Shown here: positions 34,122 through 45,100 of the stretch, in pieces | Numbering within the stretch: position 1 is the stretch's first letter | Layout of the letters: every line of letters begins with the position of its first letter | Assembly: GCA_937944245.1 (NCBI GenBank) | Contig: CALDYY010000069.1 | Coordinates: forward strand, 1-64,000 | DNA length: 64,000 bases | Direction: 5' to 3' | Source: an uncultured Saprospiraceae bacterium | GTDB taxonomy: Bacteria; Bacteroidota; Bacteroidia; Chitinophagales; Saprospiraceae | Translations under genes and position numbers: made by a program | The notes under the pieces: model-generated | What the model saw: the letters and a program-made list of their open reading frames with translations, nothing else | What the model was told of the DNA's origin: nothing | Database searches by the model: none

Positions 34122-37100
34122 ATGAACAAATACTCTAAACTGAAAGTTGTTTTGATAGTCTATATCCTATATTTAGGAGGACAGCAAGGATTTGGGCAGG
34201 ATAATTTGATGCTTGCCAATCAATTCACTACAGGGCACATTGACGCTGTTGTGCCCCAAAAGCGAACGATATCCACTCAAGCACACCAAGAACGCTCTAT
34301 GGAGGTAGCGTTAATAGAACTAGAAAAGAAATACAATATTCATTTGAATTACGACTGGGAAATTGTTAAGGGGAAAACTCTTCCTGCAAAGCTAGTATGG
34401 GCTAATCAAAATGATGTGAACGATGCATTAAGAACTATATTAACTCCCTTTGGATTGGTGCACAAAAGATTGAAGAAAAATTACTACACCATTTTCCCTG
34501 CTGACAAGGTAGAAAGCAATCAGAAAGAAGACCAACTAACAAGAAAGCGGGATATGGGCTTTCATTTGCCAAATACCGAAGCAGAGGATATCTTGCTGCT
34601 ATCCGAAGCTGTGATAGAGAAAAATGTTGCTGGTGTAGTGCTAGATAAGCAAAATATCCCCATTCCTGGAGTTAACATCCTTGTCAAAAATAGTGATGTA
34701 GGTACAGTAACTGATGTGGATGGTCGTTTCGCGTTAGCGATACCCGATGATAAAAACATCCTCGTTTTCTCCTTCATTGGTTATCTTACTCAAGAAATTG
34801 AACTAGGTAATCAAACCTATATTACCGTCAATTTAGTAGAAGAGAGCACACGATTGAATGAGTTGGTCGTAGTAGGATATGGTGCACAAAGAAAAAGAGA
34901 TTTAACAGGTGCAGTATCTTCGCTCAATACAAGTGATGTTAATAGAGCCGTCACTACTTCTGCGGAAGAATTATTTCAAGGTAGGGTATCTGGAGTAACG
35001 GTGACACAAAACTCGAATGCTCCCGGCGGTGGTATCACTGTTCGAGTAAGAGGAACTGGTTCTATCAATAGTGCCAACGAGCCTCTTTATGTGATTGATG
35101 GTATCCCGATAGCCAATACGGATCAGCAAAACAATACACAGAGCGATATACGATTTGGAGGGAGGAATCCACAATTAAGCCCTTTGGCATTAATTAATCC
35201 ACAAGACATAGCCTCCATTGAAGTGTTGAAGGATGCTTCGGCAGCAGCCATTTATGGGGCTAGAGGCGCAAATGGTGTTATTTTGATTACTACTAAAAAA
35301 GGTACCAGTGGTGATGCAAAAATAGAATGGAATTCTTCCTATGGTATTCAGGAAGCTGATCTACTTCCCGAATTGTTAAATGCTCAACAATTTGTTGCTT
35401 TAAATGATGAAGCAAGAAAAAATGCTGGAAGACCACTCATATTTGATGGTAACGTGCCTCCTTTTGATACCGATTGGCAGAGCGAATTGTATCGTACTGC
35501 CGTCGTTCAAAACCATGGCATTGGCATACGAGGCGGTGATAAAACCTCTACATACGCCTTTTCTTTTGGCTATTTCAATCAGGAAGGAGTTGTAATTGGA
35601 AATGACTTGGAGCGGTATGCTGCAAGAATCAACTTCGAGAAGCAAGCTAAAAAATGGCTTAAAACAGGTATTAATCTTAACGTTTCTAGAACTACACAAA
35701 ATAATCCTATCACATTAGGGCCTAGTTCAGTGACGGCTAACGCTAACAGAATGTTACCTATTGGACCTGTGGTAATTGGAAGAGAATATTTCCAGAATAC
35801 AGATATGGTGGTAGAAAATTATAACTACCGGCTTCAAAATGCAGGTATCACCGTATTGAGAAATCCAATTTACTACGCTGATATCGTCAATAATGAATCC
35901 CTTACTAATCGCGCATTAGGTTCTATTTTTTTAGAACTTAAACTCAGCGATCATCTAAAATTTACCACCACACCTGGTATTGATTTGATTAACAACCATC
36001 TACTATATTTTGCTCCATCAACTGCTTCTGATGGAAGTAAATCTACTAACGTGTTGGGCAATACGCTACATTGGTCTATTCAAAACCAGTTGACTTATCA
36101 GCGAGGATTTGGTCGGCATAATATTACAGCTACGGTTGTTCAACAGGCAGAAAGATTTAGATTCTCTCAATTCCAATTACTAGCAGAAAATACAGCAGAT
36201 GTGTTAGGTAATTTTAGTTTTGATGGCGATACACGCGAAACAAATGACAAAGTAGTGACAGCTTCAAACTGGTCTTTAGTTTCTTTTCTAGGTAGAGTAA
36301 ATTATGACTTTGATAGAAAGTATTTATTGTCCGCATCCATAAGACGCGATGGTTCATCCAGATTTGGCGATGACAAAAAGTTTGGTATCTTCCCTGCCGT
36401 TTCTCTTGGATGGGTTATAAGTGAGGAATCATTTTTTACCGTGCCGTTTATCAGTTTTCTTAAAATTCGCTCAGGCTACGGCGTGAATGGTAATCAAGAT
36501 ATTGCTGCATTTAGGTATTTATCCCTTTTGAGAGGCACCAGAGCAGTTATTAAAGGTAATTTGTTTCCAGGCGTAGAGCCTTCTAATATCCCAAATGCTG
36601 AACTAGGTTGGGAAAGTACTAGCCAACTCAACATTGGTTTAGATGCAAGGTTTTTTGAAGATAGATTTAACCTCTCCTTCAACTGGTACGACAAAAACAC
36701 TTCTGATCTTCTGTTGAATACGAATATCCCACTTTCTAGCGGATTCCCAAGTATTTTTAGAAATATCGGTGAAATAAACAATCGCGGGATTGAATTGGAA
36801 CTGGATGGTATTTTAGTACAAAAAGGAGGTTTCAGATGGTCTGCTGCTGTAAACTACTCAGTGAACAGAAATGAAATCAAACAATTAGATGGTGTAAATA
36901 ATGAAATTATTGTCGGTAGCTTTATTCTTAGAAAGGGAGAGTCAATTAATTCCTTTTTTGGTTATCGAGTAGATGGATTATGGCAGGCAGAGGATGATAT
37001 AAAAAGCGGACCGATGCCTAATGCTTTGCCGGGCGATAGAAAATTTGTTGATACTAACGGCGATGGTGTCATCAATGCCAGCGATCGTATTATACTTGGT

Positions 37101-37589
37101 TCAATACTACCTGACATCAGCTATGGAGTGTCTAATAATTTCAGTTTTAAAGGGTTGGATTTTGGTATTTTCCTACAAGGCTTAGCTGGATTCGAACAAC
37201 TCAATGCACTGAAAACTGATATGGAAAATACCTCGGGGGCAGTCAATACTTCTACTAGAGTATTGAACAGATGGACTCCTGAAAATACAAACACAGAAGT
37301 AGAGAGAGCTGACCAACGCAACCGTGCCAATGTTCCTGCTGATGCGTTAATTAATTCCTACTTCGTAGAGGATGCGTCTTTCCTGCGCCTCAAAAACGTG
37401 AGTTTGGCATACAACTTCCCAACATCCATGATTTCTAAATGGAAGATTGCTTCTTTGCGGCTGTCTGTAGTGGGGCAGAATCTTGCCACTTTCACTAATT
37501 TTAGTATTACCGACCCAGAAGCTGGAGATAGTATTAACTCTTATCCCCTAGTTCGGTCATTCACTTTTGGCTTAAATGTTGGATTTTAA
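34122..37589 (+). CDS. SusC/RagA TonB-linked receptor with N-terminal STN signalling domain
   Basis: 1155 residues. After the signal peptide (about 26) come an STN domain (about 65-125, MEVALIELEKKYNIHLNYDWE), a carboxypeptidase-regulatory-like domain (about 168-245), the plug with the SusC hallmark NEPLYVIDGIPI and IEVLKDASAAAIYGARGANGVILITTKKG, and a long barrel ending in SFTFGLNVGF. It imports oligosaccharides with SusD. The STN domain is the link to FecR and marks this as a trans-envelope signalling receptor. Confidence 0.95.
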   Translation: MNKYSKLKVVLIVYILYLGGQQGFGQDNLMLANQFTTGHIDAVVPQKRTISTQAHQERSMEVALIELEKKYNIHLNYDWEIVKGKTLPAKLVWANQNDVNDALRTILTPFGLVHKRLKKNYYTIFPADKVESNQKEDQLTRKRDMGFHLPNTEAEDILLLSEAVIEKNVAGVVLDKQNIPIPGVNILVKNSDVGTVTDVDGRFALAIPDDKNILVFSFIGYLTQEIELGNQTYITVNLVEESTRLNELVVVGYGAQRKRDLTGAVSSLNTSDVNRAVTTSAEELFQGRVSGVTVTQNSNAPGGGITVRVRGTGSINSANEPLYVIDGIPIANTDQQNNTQSDIRFGGRNPQLSPLALINPQDIASIEVLKDASAAAIYGARGANGVILITTKKGTSGDAKIEWNSSYGIQEADLLPELLNAQQFVALNDEARKNAGRPLIFDGNVPPFDTDWQSELYRTAVVQNHGIGIRGGDKTSTYAFSFGYFNQEGVVIGNDLERYAARINFEKQAKKWLKTGINLNVSRTTQNNPITLGPSSVTANANRMLPIGPVVIGREYFQNTDMVVENYNYRLQNAGITVLRNPIYYADIVNNESLTNRALGSIFLELKLSDHLKFTTTPGIDLINNHLLYFAPSTASDGSKSTNVLGNTLHWSIQNQLTYQRGFGRHNITATVVQQAERFRFSQFQLLAENTADVLGNFSFDGDTRETNDKVVTASNWSLVSFLGRVNYDFDRKYLLSASIRRDGSSRFGDDKKFGIFPAVSLGWVISEESFFTVPFISFLKIRSGYGVNGNQDIAAFRYLSLLRGTRAVIKGNLFPGVEPSNIPNAELGWESTSQLNIGLDARFFEDRFNLSFNWYDKNTSDLLLNTNIPLSSGFPSIFRNIGEINNRGIELELDGILVQKGGFRWSAAVNYSVNRNEIKQLDGVNNEIIVGSFILRKGESINSFFGYRVDGLWQAEDDIKSGPMPNALPGDRKFVDTNGDGVINASDRIILGSILPDISYGVSNNFSFKGLDFGIFLQGLAGFEQLNALKTDMENTSGAVNTSTRVLNRWTPENTNTEVERADQRNRANVPADALINSYFVEDASFLRLKNVSLAYNFPTSMISKWKIASLRLSVVGQNLATFTNFSITDPEAGDSINSYPLVRSFTFGLNVGF

Positions 37590-37610
37590 AACGTACTTAA
37601 ATCAATAATT

Positions 37611-39179
37611 ATGAAACAACTCAATAAATTTTTTATCATTATCAGTGCCTTTGTGGTGATAACCACACTATATGCCTGCGAGGATTTTGTAACTGAGCAG
37701 CCTATTGACACACTTACAGTAGATCAATTTTATAATAATAATGCACAACTTACTCAAGCTATTGCTGCAGGTTACACTTATTTAGGGGATAATCTTTATA
37801 GACGAGGGTTCTACCAAATGTTCTTGGAAAATAGAACGGATGCTATGATGCTAGGGCTACAAAATAGAGCAGATGTTGACCTTGATATAGCTACTTTTAA
37901 TTACAACTCTAGTAATAGTAGAATTGTGGACTTGTGGACTTCTTGTTATCGCGCTATCAAGAATATGAATGTCTTGATAGAAAAAGCACCATTAGCAGAA
38001 AATGCGTCAGAAAGCGTAAAGAATTCAATACTTGCCGAAGCCCATTTTTTGAGAGCATTTTACTACTTTCAGTTGGTTCGCCTCTGGGGAGAAGTCCCTT
38101 TGATAACAGTACAAGCACAAAAGTTTGGAGAGGCTCAAAACGCACCTAGAGCGCCTGTAAATGCTATTTACGAGCAAATTATTCAAGATGCTAAAATAGC
38201 AGCAGGAGAAACAAAGGCAGGAGTAGTGCTACCAGCAACTACAGCAAATGATGGTAGAGTAGGTGTTTCCGCAGCCCGTACTTTACTGGCAGATGTTTAT
38301 TTGACGTTGAAAAATTATAGCGAAGCAGCTAGATATGCTAAATTGGTAATTGATAGTAAGAATCATGCCCTGTGGGAAAATTATGCAGATGCTTTCGACG
38401 TTACTAAACAATATCTAAAAAATTCTGCACCAAATGCAGAAAATATTTTTGATGCCAAATTTAACCCCGACATTGATCCCGGTAGCCGGTTTGCCAATTT
38501 TGCTTGGCCCTCTGGCATGATTATTCCCTACGGTGGTAATCCGAATCAACGAGGACAAGGTTTTTTTGAAGTTGCTCAAAGTTCTTTTGACAAGTTAGAA
38601 AATGGGGATAGTAGAAAAGCCTTTATGTTTCCTGAAACTTTTGTGTTAGGAGCAGGCAATGAATCCATAAGAAACCCTGCTGCTACCAAAATCGTAGGGG
38701 GTGCTTATAATGAAAAAGAATTGAATAAGCAAAGCCCATATTTTGTGTTAAAATACTCCATGGTTGATCCACGTAATCGTTTTGGTTGGGGGAATAATCC
38801 TTGGCCCATCTATCGCTATGCAGATGTATTACTCATGTACGTAGAAGCATTGAATGAGATAGGTAGTGCAACACAAGAAGTGCTAGACCAAACCATTAAT
38901 TTAACTCGTGCAAGAGGTGGATTAACTCCTTTGAGTGGGTTAACCCAAGCAACGCTCCGTAATGCCATCAAGCAAGAGCGATACACAGAATTTTTCTTTG
39001 AAGGTAAGCGATTCTTTGATCTTGTTAGATGGGGGGACTTAGTAAGCGCAGTTAATAACAGAGACTTTGGATATGGTATCATCATTACCATTGATGAACG
39101 ATATCATTTACTACCATTGCCACAAATAGAAATTGATGCAAATCCAAGTATTACTAGTAATAATGCGCCTTGGAACTAA
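37611..39179 (+). CDS. SusD/RagB glycan-binding lipoprotein
   Basis: 522 residues. Lipoprotein signal ending LYACEDF, TPR-rich SusD fold with AEAHFLRAFYYFQLVRLWGEVPLI, NPWPIYRYADVLLMYVEALNEIG and the C-terminal EFFFEGKRFFDLVRWGDL. It caps the SusC transporter at the outer membrane and binds the glycan. 21 bp after SusC, co-transcribed. Confidence 0.95.
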   Translation: MKQLNKFFIIISAFVVITTLYACEDFVTEQPIDTLTVDQFYNNNAQLTQAIAAGYTYLGDNLYRRGFYQMFLENRTDAMMLGLQNRADVDLDIATFNYNSSNSRIVDLWTSCYRAIKNMNVLIEKAPLAENASESVKNSILAEAHFLRAFYYFQLVRLWGEVPLITVQAQKFGEAQNAPRAPVNAIYEQIIQDAKIAAGETKAGVVLPATTANDGRVGVSAARTLLADVYLTLKNYSEAARYAKLVIDSKNHALWENYADAFDVTKQYLKNSAPNAENIFDAKFNPDIDPGSRFANFAWPSGMIIPYGGNPNQRGQGFFEVAQSSFDKLENGDSRKAFMFPETFVLGAGNESIRNPAATKIVGGAYNEKELNKQSPYFVLKYSMVDPRNRFGWGNNPWPIYRYADVLLMYVEALNEIGSATQEVLDQTINLTRARGGLTPLSGLTQATLRNAIKQERYTEFFFEGKRFFDLVRWGDLVSAVNNRDFGYGIIITIDERYHLLPLPQIEIDANPSITSNNAPWN

Positions 39180-39229
39180 ACCTGAATAAGGAAAGACAAA
39201 ACCATTTTTTATTGTGTTATCTTCCCCAA

Positions 39230-39285
39230 TGATACTATTAGCATGACAATATAGAAAATGGCATGCTGATAGTATCAATTTTTGC
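39230..39285 (+). terminator. Hairpin with T-tract between susD and the enzyme genes
   Basis: TGATACTATTAGCATG (39230-39245) pairs over 16 bp (one G-U) with CATGCTGATAGTATCA (39262-39277) and is followed by ATTTTT. It could terminate or attenuate transcription after susD, giving more receptor than enzyme mRNA. An ATG at 39263 lies in the stem and is not used. Confidence 0.75.
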
Positions 39286-39331
39286 CTTTACACTAACACA
39301 TCTGGAATACCAACTAAAAACATACACAACT

Positions 39332-42300
39332 ATGAATCGTAAACATTCAAAACAACAATACGGTGCAAGAACTAAAAATACCATTTTGTTGATAAGCCTC
39401 TTTTTTATCGGAAAAATGGTGTTGGCTCAAAATGAGGATTATCGCTATCCAAGCTGGGCATTCAAAGCTCTCAATAGCGAAGGAACAGAACAAATAGGCT
39501 TTGGAATGATAGATATTACCAAACCTCCATTCAATGCTGATCCTACGGGAGTAGTAGATGCTTCTAATGCGATTCAAGAAGCTATTAATCGCTATTTAGG
39601 TACCACAGAAACTATTTTTTTCCCAGAAGGTACTTATAAAATTTCAAAAACTATAGAATGGCAACAATATCGAGATATTAACAACCCAGCAGAGGGAACA
39701 CGTGCAAAGTCCAGATTGGTGCTACAAGGACAAGGAATGTATAAGACCGTCATTAAATTAATAGACAATGCACTTGGCTTTAATTCTCCTGCCAATCCCA
39801 AGCCAGTGATTATCACAGAAGGAGATAATGGAATCGGCAATCAAGCGTTTGAGAACTTTTTGAAAAATATGACCATAGATGTTGGAACTGGCAACAGCGG
39901 TGCCATCGCTATTCATTATAGAGGATGCAACATGACAGGCATGGAATACATGCGTTTTAAATCCTCTGACCCTAATGGTGCAGGCTACTGCGGTGTTTAT
40001 CTATGGGATAAAGAAACAGGTGTTGGTTATTTCCGTCATATTGAAATAGATGGATTTCAGTATGGCATCATTTGTAATGAAAAATGGAAAGAAGTTGGGT
40101 TTGAGCAAATTAAAATGAGAAATCAAACCGTAGCAGGAGTACTCAACAATAGACATCCACTTTCCATGAACGAGGTGGATTTTGAAGGGAATGTACCTTT
40201 TATGATACAAAATTCTGCTAATCCAGTTACTGTACTGCTTAATGCTACCCTTAAAAATACTGGTGGAAGTAGTATAAATGCTATTTTCAACAATACCGAT
40301 GCGAAACTCTTAGTTCGCAATACAACTTTTATAGGATATGACACAGCTATTGTAAATCATGCTGCACAGCCAAGTTATACGGGTAATGCGATTGGAAATC
40401 TAGAGTGGGTGTCTCATGCTCGTTTAAGGAATCATGAATGTAATGATACTACTAGTCTGAACCTTCCTATTCTTCAAGCACCAGAGTTTCATACTAACGA
40501 TTTCAGTAAATGGGCAAATGTGCTAGATTATGGCGTAATTCCAAACGATACTGCTAGTGATTTATCCATTGCCCTACAAGCTGCCATAGATTCGGGGGCA
40601 GAGTATATTAATGTGCCAAAAGCCGTTTATAGCATCGCTTCCACTGTTAAAATACGCAATAATGTGCGCAAAATCAATTTTAATTACGCGCGTATGTCCA
40701 CCGTTAGTCCTTTTTTCGTTAGTGCTGCCGAAGATAATGTTTGGTTGGAATTTAATAACACAACACATGGTTGCGTTATCATAGAAAACTTGGACTATTC
40801 TAAACTAAGATTTCAGGGTCCTGCACAAGAAAGAGCATTCAGCATTCTTCCCTTCAAACATCAAACCTCTGATACATTGGTATTTAGGCATCATCTTGGA
40901 GGTTTGCCCGATGAAGAAGCCTCGTTGTATGTTGCGGCATCAGGAGCTGGTCCTTTTTTCCTAGAAGAAGGTAACTTGGGTGGACTTGAATTTGCGCCTA
41001 ATCAAAAGGTTTATATTAGAGGAAATGACGGTATCGAACACCCAAAATATGGTAGATACCTCGCTAATACCACAGATCTGTGGATATTTGCTTCTAGCCA
41101 AGAATCAGGCGGTATTGGTATCAATGCACAAAATAGCTCTAGGGTAGAAGCACTGGGTTATTCGATTTACAGAAGAAGAGGAGGCGTGGAAAATAACGCT
41201 GTTTTTGACATTAACAACTCTAGTTTGTCCGCCACTTTTGCAGAAAGTGAAGCATTTCCAGGAGATACGCCTTATAATATTTATGTTAAAGACGATCAAG
41301 GTGGACAAGTAAAATTACTTTACAGCAAAGCAAGCTATTTTAGAGTGGATGTCAACTATGATGGCTCTGCCCCCTTATTTACCAGTTATGAGGGATGTAG
41401 TGATTTGCCAACCTCGCCATTAGCACCAACAAACCTTAGCGCTGGTAATCCTTTTTTCTTTCGCAATACCTTGAAATGGGAAAATAATGCCGATAACGAT
41501 GAGGGAATGCTCTTACAAAGAAAAATATCAGGAGGTGCTTGGATGGACTTGGCTACCCTATTTCGAAATACAACTAGCTATATAGATGAGCCTGTTGAAC
41601 CACAAACCACTTATGAATATCGTGTTAGGACTTTTAATAGCGTTGGTAGCTCAGATTGGTCTAATGTAGTTGCTATTGAGACTAAAGCACTGTCAGAAAA
41701 TTTGAAAGCTCATTACACTTTTGAAGATAATGCCAACGACCAAACAATCAATGGAAATGATGGTGTTCTTTTTGGTGGAGCGAATTTTGTTACGGATGCA
41801 AAAGAGGGTAATAAAGCCTTAAAACTTAACGGAATAGACGCTTTTGTTCGCCTTGGCAATGAGGCTGGAACTGGCATATTTCACCAAGCTGGCAACGCTC
41901 GCACGATTACTATGTGGATAAAAGCACAACAAGTGGAAGAAGGACTTGTTCAATACATATATGAACAAGGAAGTAATATCAATGGTCTAGGATGGCGATT
42001 TACTTTCAACGATCTCAACAGACTAAGCCCACAAGGTAATCAATTTAACCGTCAGATGACTGCGGTAGCCATGAATAATGGGGCTAGAAGCGAAATACGT
42101 ACAGTGGGTTATCGTTCTGACGATTGGCGACATATTGCACTAGTGTACGATGGAACATCAGGAAGGGGAGCATTAAGTTTTTATGTAGATGGCAAGCTAC
42201 AGGAAATGGATAATCCTGGAGGTACAAGAAGTGATTTTAAAGCAAGTCCAGAGTTTGGCGCACTAGGAGCTAAATATATTACAGAAGCACATAATTTTGG

Positions 42301-45001
42301 TGCACCTGCGCCCAATGGCACTAATTTTTTTAAAGGACTAATGGATGATGTAAAAGTATTCAATGCCCCGCTACCGGAACAATTAATTCAAGTGATGGCA
42401 GGTAATAACTTTACACAATCTATCCCAGACGAGGTGAATGATTTGTACAGCGTAAAATCAAATAATCTAACTGTTAGCGCCCCTTCAAAAGGGGTAATAG
42501 CTAATGATAAAGATATGGATGGTAATAGTATTACCGCAGAATTAGTTTCCAATCCAAATAATGGAGTATTAGACTTTTTCAATGCCAATGGCACTTTTAG
42601 ATATGTACCGAATAGCGGTTATCAAGGGATAGACACTTTTACTTATCGTATCTTCAATGGCATCAATTATAGTGACGAAGCAATAGTAGCTTTAGTAGTT
42701 GGCGAAACTAATGCTCCATCAGCACCTACTTTAACACCATTGAGTTCCACAGCTATTGCCATTACTTGGACAGATAATAGCAATAATGAAACATCTTTTG
42801 ATATAGAGCGTCAAGGTCCTAATCAAACTACGTTTACTAAGATTGCAACGGTAGGTGCTAATACCACCACTTATAATGACTTAACGGTATCCGTTTGTCA
42901 AACTTATAGCTATCGCATCAGTGCTTGTAATATTAATGGATGTTCAATAGGGGCAAGTAATTCAACGACAAGTCTATGTGTTATTCCCAATGCTCCAAGC
43001 AACTTATTAATTACTAATGCAGGCTGTGACCAAATTGCGTTAGCATGGAATGACAACGCATCTGATGAAGCAGGATATATTGTGGAACGCAGTTCAGGTA
43101 GTAGTTTCTTTATTATTGACACTTTAAGTGCCAACACTGTAATCTACATCAATACTGGATTAACTGAATCTACCAATTATGCTTTTAGAGTTTACGCCTA
43201 TAATGTGGCGGGAGTCTCCGCTACATCAAATACCGTAGCCGCCACTACCATTCTATGTGCACCTTCTGTACCTAGGCGATTAAGGATTAATAACTCTTCC
43301 AATACAACTATTGACTTAGGTTGGAATACTTCTACAAATGCAACAGGATACGTTTTGGAAAGGAAAGTAGATGGGGAAATTGATTTTTCTTTATTGGCAA
43401 ATATTCCTCCAGGAACGACTACTTTTCAAGATAACACACTTAATCCCTGTACTTTCTACTCTTATAGAATTAGAGCTTTCAATTCGTCAGCATCCTCTCA
43501 AAGCTCTAATGTAGCGGCTATAACTACGCAAGGCTGTACGAATAATACAACGACTGTATTGAATCCAACGGATGATGCCTACATTTTTAAAAATGATAAA
43601 AATACTAATTTCGGAAATAGTACATTACTCGAAATTAGAGGAAAAGGGACAGATAATTCTGTTTTTGAGCGTATAGCCTTTGTTAAGTTTGATTTAGCAA
43701 CAGTTACTGAAAATCTTAATTCAGCTAAACTTCGTATGAAGGTTTGTGTGCAATCCAATGCCAATTCAGCACTAACAAGTATTCACACCATGAATGATGC
43801 TAACGATGGCTGGCTAGAATCTGTTATTACTTGGAATAATCCACCTCAAACTACATTAGGTACGCCCATTAACTCCATAATAGTCAATGGGGCAAATCAA
43901 GATTGGTTTGAGTGGGATATTACTGGCCTTGTTAAGGAAGAGTTGGATAACCGCAATCAAATTCTTGGCATAACTATCTACACGGAAGATCCAAGTCTAT
44001 TTAGATTTTGCGCTAGCGAAATTGCTGAATATAAACCTGAACTGGTATTGAATCTCAATACTGGAGCAATCAATTTACCTCCAGCAGTATTGATTACTGC
44101 TCCCACTGATGGCACAATATTCAATGAAGGAAATAATATTGTTATTTCCGCAAATGCTAGTGATGTAGATGGTACAATTAGTAAGGTAGAATTCTTTGCA
44201 AATGGCACAAAACTAGGAGAAGATACAAATGCTCCCTACAACTTTACTTGGATAACACCCAATCTTGGTAGTTACAATCTTACTGCAGTGGCAATAGACA
44301 ACAACGGGGCAACTGCTACTTCTGATGTTATTGATATCGCAGTGAATCCTACTCCGCAATCGGATACGCTAAACGTTACACAACGCAATGGACAAAGTAA
44401 TATCAACAATCAAGGCGTAAAAGTCCAAATTAATCTAAATGGATGGATTGTATTTTACAATGTCAACTTGACTGGTTACACTCATATTATCTCTACAATT
44501 GCCGCTAATGGGACTAACAGAAAAATTGAATTTAGATTAGGCTCTCCAACAGGAACAATCATTTCACAGCTCAATATTACACCAACAGGTGGATGGGATG
44601 TGTTTTCTAATCAAAGTTCAGCGATTACAAATAATCCTGGTGGCATTCATGACCTTTATGTAGTAGGTTTAGGAGGAACACCTGTTTGTAAATTGACTAA
44701 GATTATTCTTCTTAACAATGGAGGGAATTCTATCAATCCGAATATTCTATTGAATGATGCTGCAAAAAATATTATTAAAGTTTATCCTAATCCAACAGAC
44801 TTGGGGATATTGAATATAAAAGGACTTTCTGAAGGTGCTTTAGTGGAAATTTATTCTATTATAGGTAAAAAAGTATTGAGTAAGATAGCTGCTTTTTCGG
44901 AGGTACTTTCCCTTGACATTCATTCCTTACAAAAGGGGGTATTTCAATTAATTATTCACGACAAAGATAATATCTTTAATGAAAAAATAATAGTTCAATA
45001 A
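39332..45001 (+). CDS. Very large secreted beta-helix / FN3 / LamG / CBM mosaic protein with T9SS tail
   Basis: 1889 residues from the ATG at 39332 (signal peptide to about 33, MVLAQ). Domains in order: pectate-lyase-superfamily beta-helix (about 45-300, GMIDITKPPFNADPTGVVD) with a second helix segment (400-620, VLDYGVIPNDTASDLSIALQAAID); FN3 (about 696-785); LamG (789-1019); Big_9/cadherin-like (1034-1124); three FN3 (1127-1399); DNRLRE (1406-1581); Ig-like (1583-1673); CBM6-like (1678-1796); T9SS sorting domain (1810-1889). It should be a surface-bound or released glycan-binding or glycan-cleaving protein. The catalytic residues of known lyases cannot be assigned, so lyase activity is unproven. 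Confidence 0.85.
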   Translation: MNRKHSKQQYGARTKNTILLISLFFIGKMVLAQNEDYRYPSWAFKALNSEGTEQIGFGMIDITKPPFNADPTGVVDASNAIQEAINRYLGTTETIFFPEGTYKISKTIEWQQYRDINNPAEGTRAKSRLVLQGQGMYKTVIKLIDNALGFNSPANPKPVIITEGDNGIGNQAFENFLKNMTIDVGTGNSGAIAIHYRGCNMTGMEYMRFKSSDPNGAGYCGVYLWDKETGVGYFRHIEIDGFQYGIICNEKWKEVGFEQIKMRNQTVAGVLNNRHPLSMNEVDFEGNVPFMIQNSANPVTVLLNATLKNTGGSSINAIFNNTDAKLLVRNTTFIGYDTAIVNHAAQPSYTGNAIGNLEWVSHARLRNHECNDTTSLNLPILQAPEFHTNDFSKWANVLDYGVIPNDTASDLSIALQAAIDSGAEYINVPKAVYSIASTVKIRNNVRKINFNYARMSTVSPFFVSAAEDNVWLEFNNTTHGCVIIENLDYSKLRFQGPAQERAFSILPFKHQTSDTLVFRHHLGGLPDEEASLYVAASGAGPFFLEEGNLGGLEFAPNQKVYIRGNDGIEHPKYGRYLANTTDLWIFASSQESGGIGINAQNSSRVEALGYSIYRRRGGVENNAVFDINNSSLSATFAESEAFPGDTPYNIYVKDDQGGQVKLLYSKASYFRVDVNYDGSAPLFTSYEGCSDLPTSPLAPTNLSAGNPFFFRNTLKWENNADNDEGMLLQRKISGGAWMDLATLFRNTTSYIDEPVEPQTTYEYRVRTFNSVGSSDWSNVVAIETKALSENLKAHYTFEDNANDQTINGNDGVLFGGANFVTDAKEGNKALKLNGIDAFVRLGNEAGTGIFHQAGNARTITMWIKAQQVEEGLVQYIYEQGSNINGLGWRFTFNDLNRLSPQGNQFNRQMTAVAMNNGARSEIRTVGYRSDDWRHIALVYDGTSGRGALSFYVDGKLQEMDNPGGTRSDFKASPEFGALGAKYITEAHNFGAPAPNGTNFFKGLMDDVKVFNAPLPEQLIQVMAGNNFTQSIPDEVNDLYSVKSNNLTVSAPSKGVIANDKDMDGNSITAELVSNPNNGVLDFFNANGTFRYVPNSGYQGIDTFTYRIFNGINYSDEAIVALVVGETNAPSAPTLTPLSSTAIAITWTDNSNNETSFDIERQGPNQTTFTKIATVGANTTTYNDLTVSVCQTYSYRISACNINGCSIGASNSTTSLCVIPNAPSNLLITNAGCDQIALAWNDNASDEAGYIVERSSGSSFFIIDTLSANTVIYINTGLTESTNYAFRVYAYNVAGVSATSNTVAATTILCAPSVPRRLRINNSSNTTIDLGWNTSTNATGYVLERKVDGEIDFSLLANIPPGTTTFQDNTLNPCTFYSYRIRAFNSSASSQSSNVAAITTQGCTNNTTTVLNPTDDAYIFKNDKNTNFGNSTLLEIRGKGTDNSVFERIAFVKFDLATVTENLNSAKLRMKVCVQSNANSALTSIHTMNDANDGWLESVITWNNPPQTTLGTPINSIIVNGANQDWFEWDITGLVKEELDNRNQILGITIYTEDPSLFRFCASEIAEYKPELVLNLNTGAINLPPAVLITAPTDGTIFNEGNNIVISANASDVDGTISKVEFFANGTKLGEDTNAPYNFTWITPNLGSYNLTAVAIDNNGATATSDVIDIAVNPTPQSDTLNVTQRNGQSNINNQGVKVQINLNGWIVFYNVNLTGYTHIISTIAANGTNRKIEFRLGSPTGTIISQLNITPTGGWDVFSNQSSAITNNPGGIHDLYVVGLGGTPVCKLTKIILLNNGGNSINPNILLNDAAKNIIKVYPNPTDLGILNIKGLSEGALVEIYSIIGKKVLSKIAAFSEVLSLDIHSLQKGVFQLIIHDKDNIFNEKIIVQ

Positions 45002-45100
45002 AAATGTGTAATACCGAATTTTATATGTTTTTACGGAATGCCTCAACTTTAGGTTACAAACTAATTTTAATAACCTATTTTAAACAAAAACAACAGACTA

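Noticed and set aside
39263-39331. Upstream ATG for the mosaic protein
   Set aside because: It lies inside the terminator-like stem and would bury the signal peptide; the ATG at 39332 gives a proper signal sequence.
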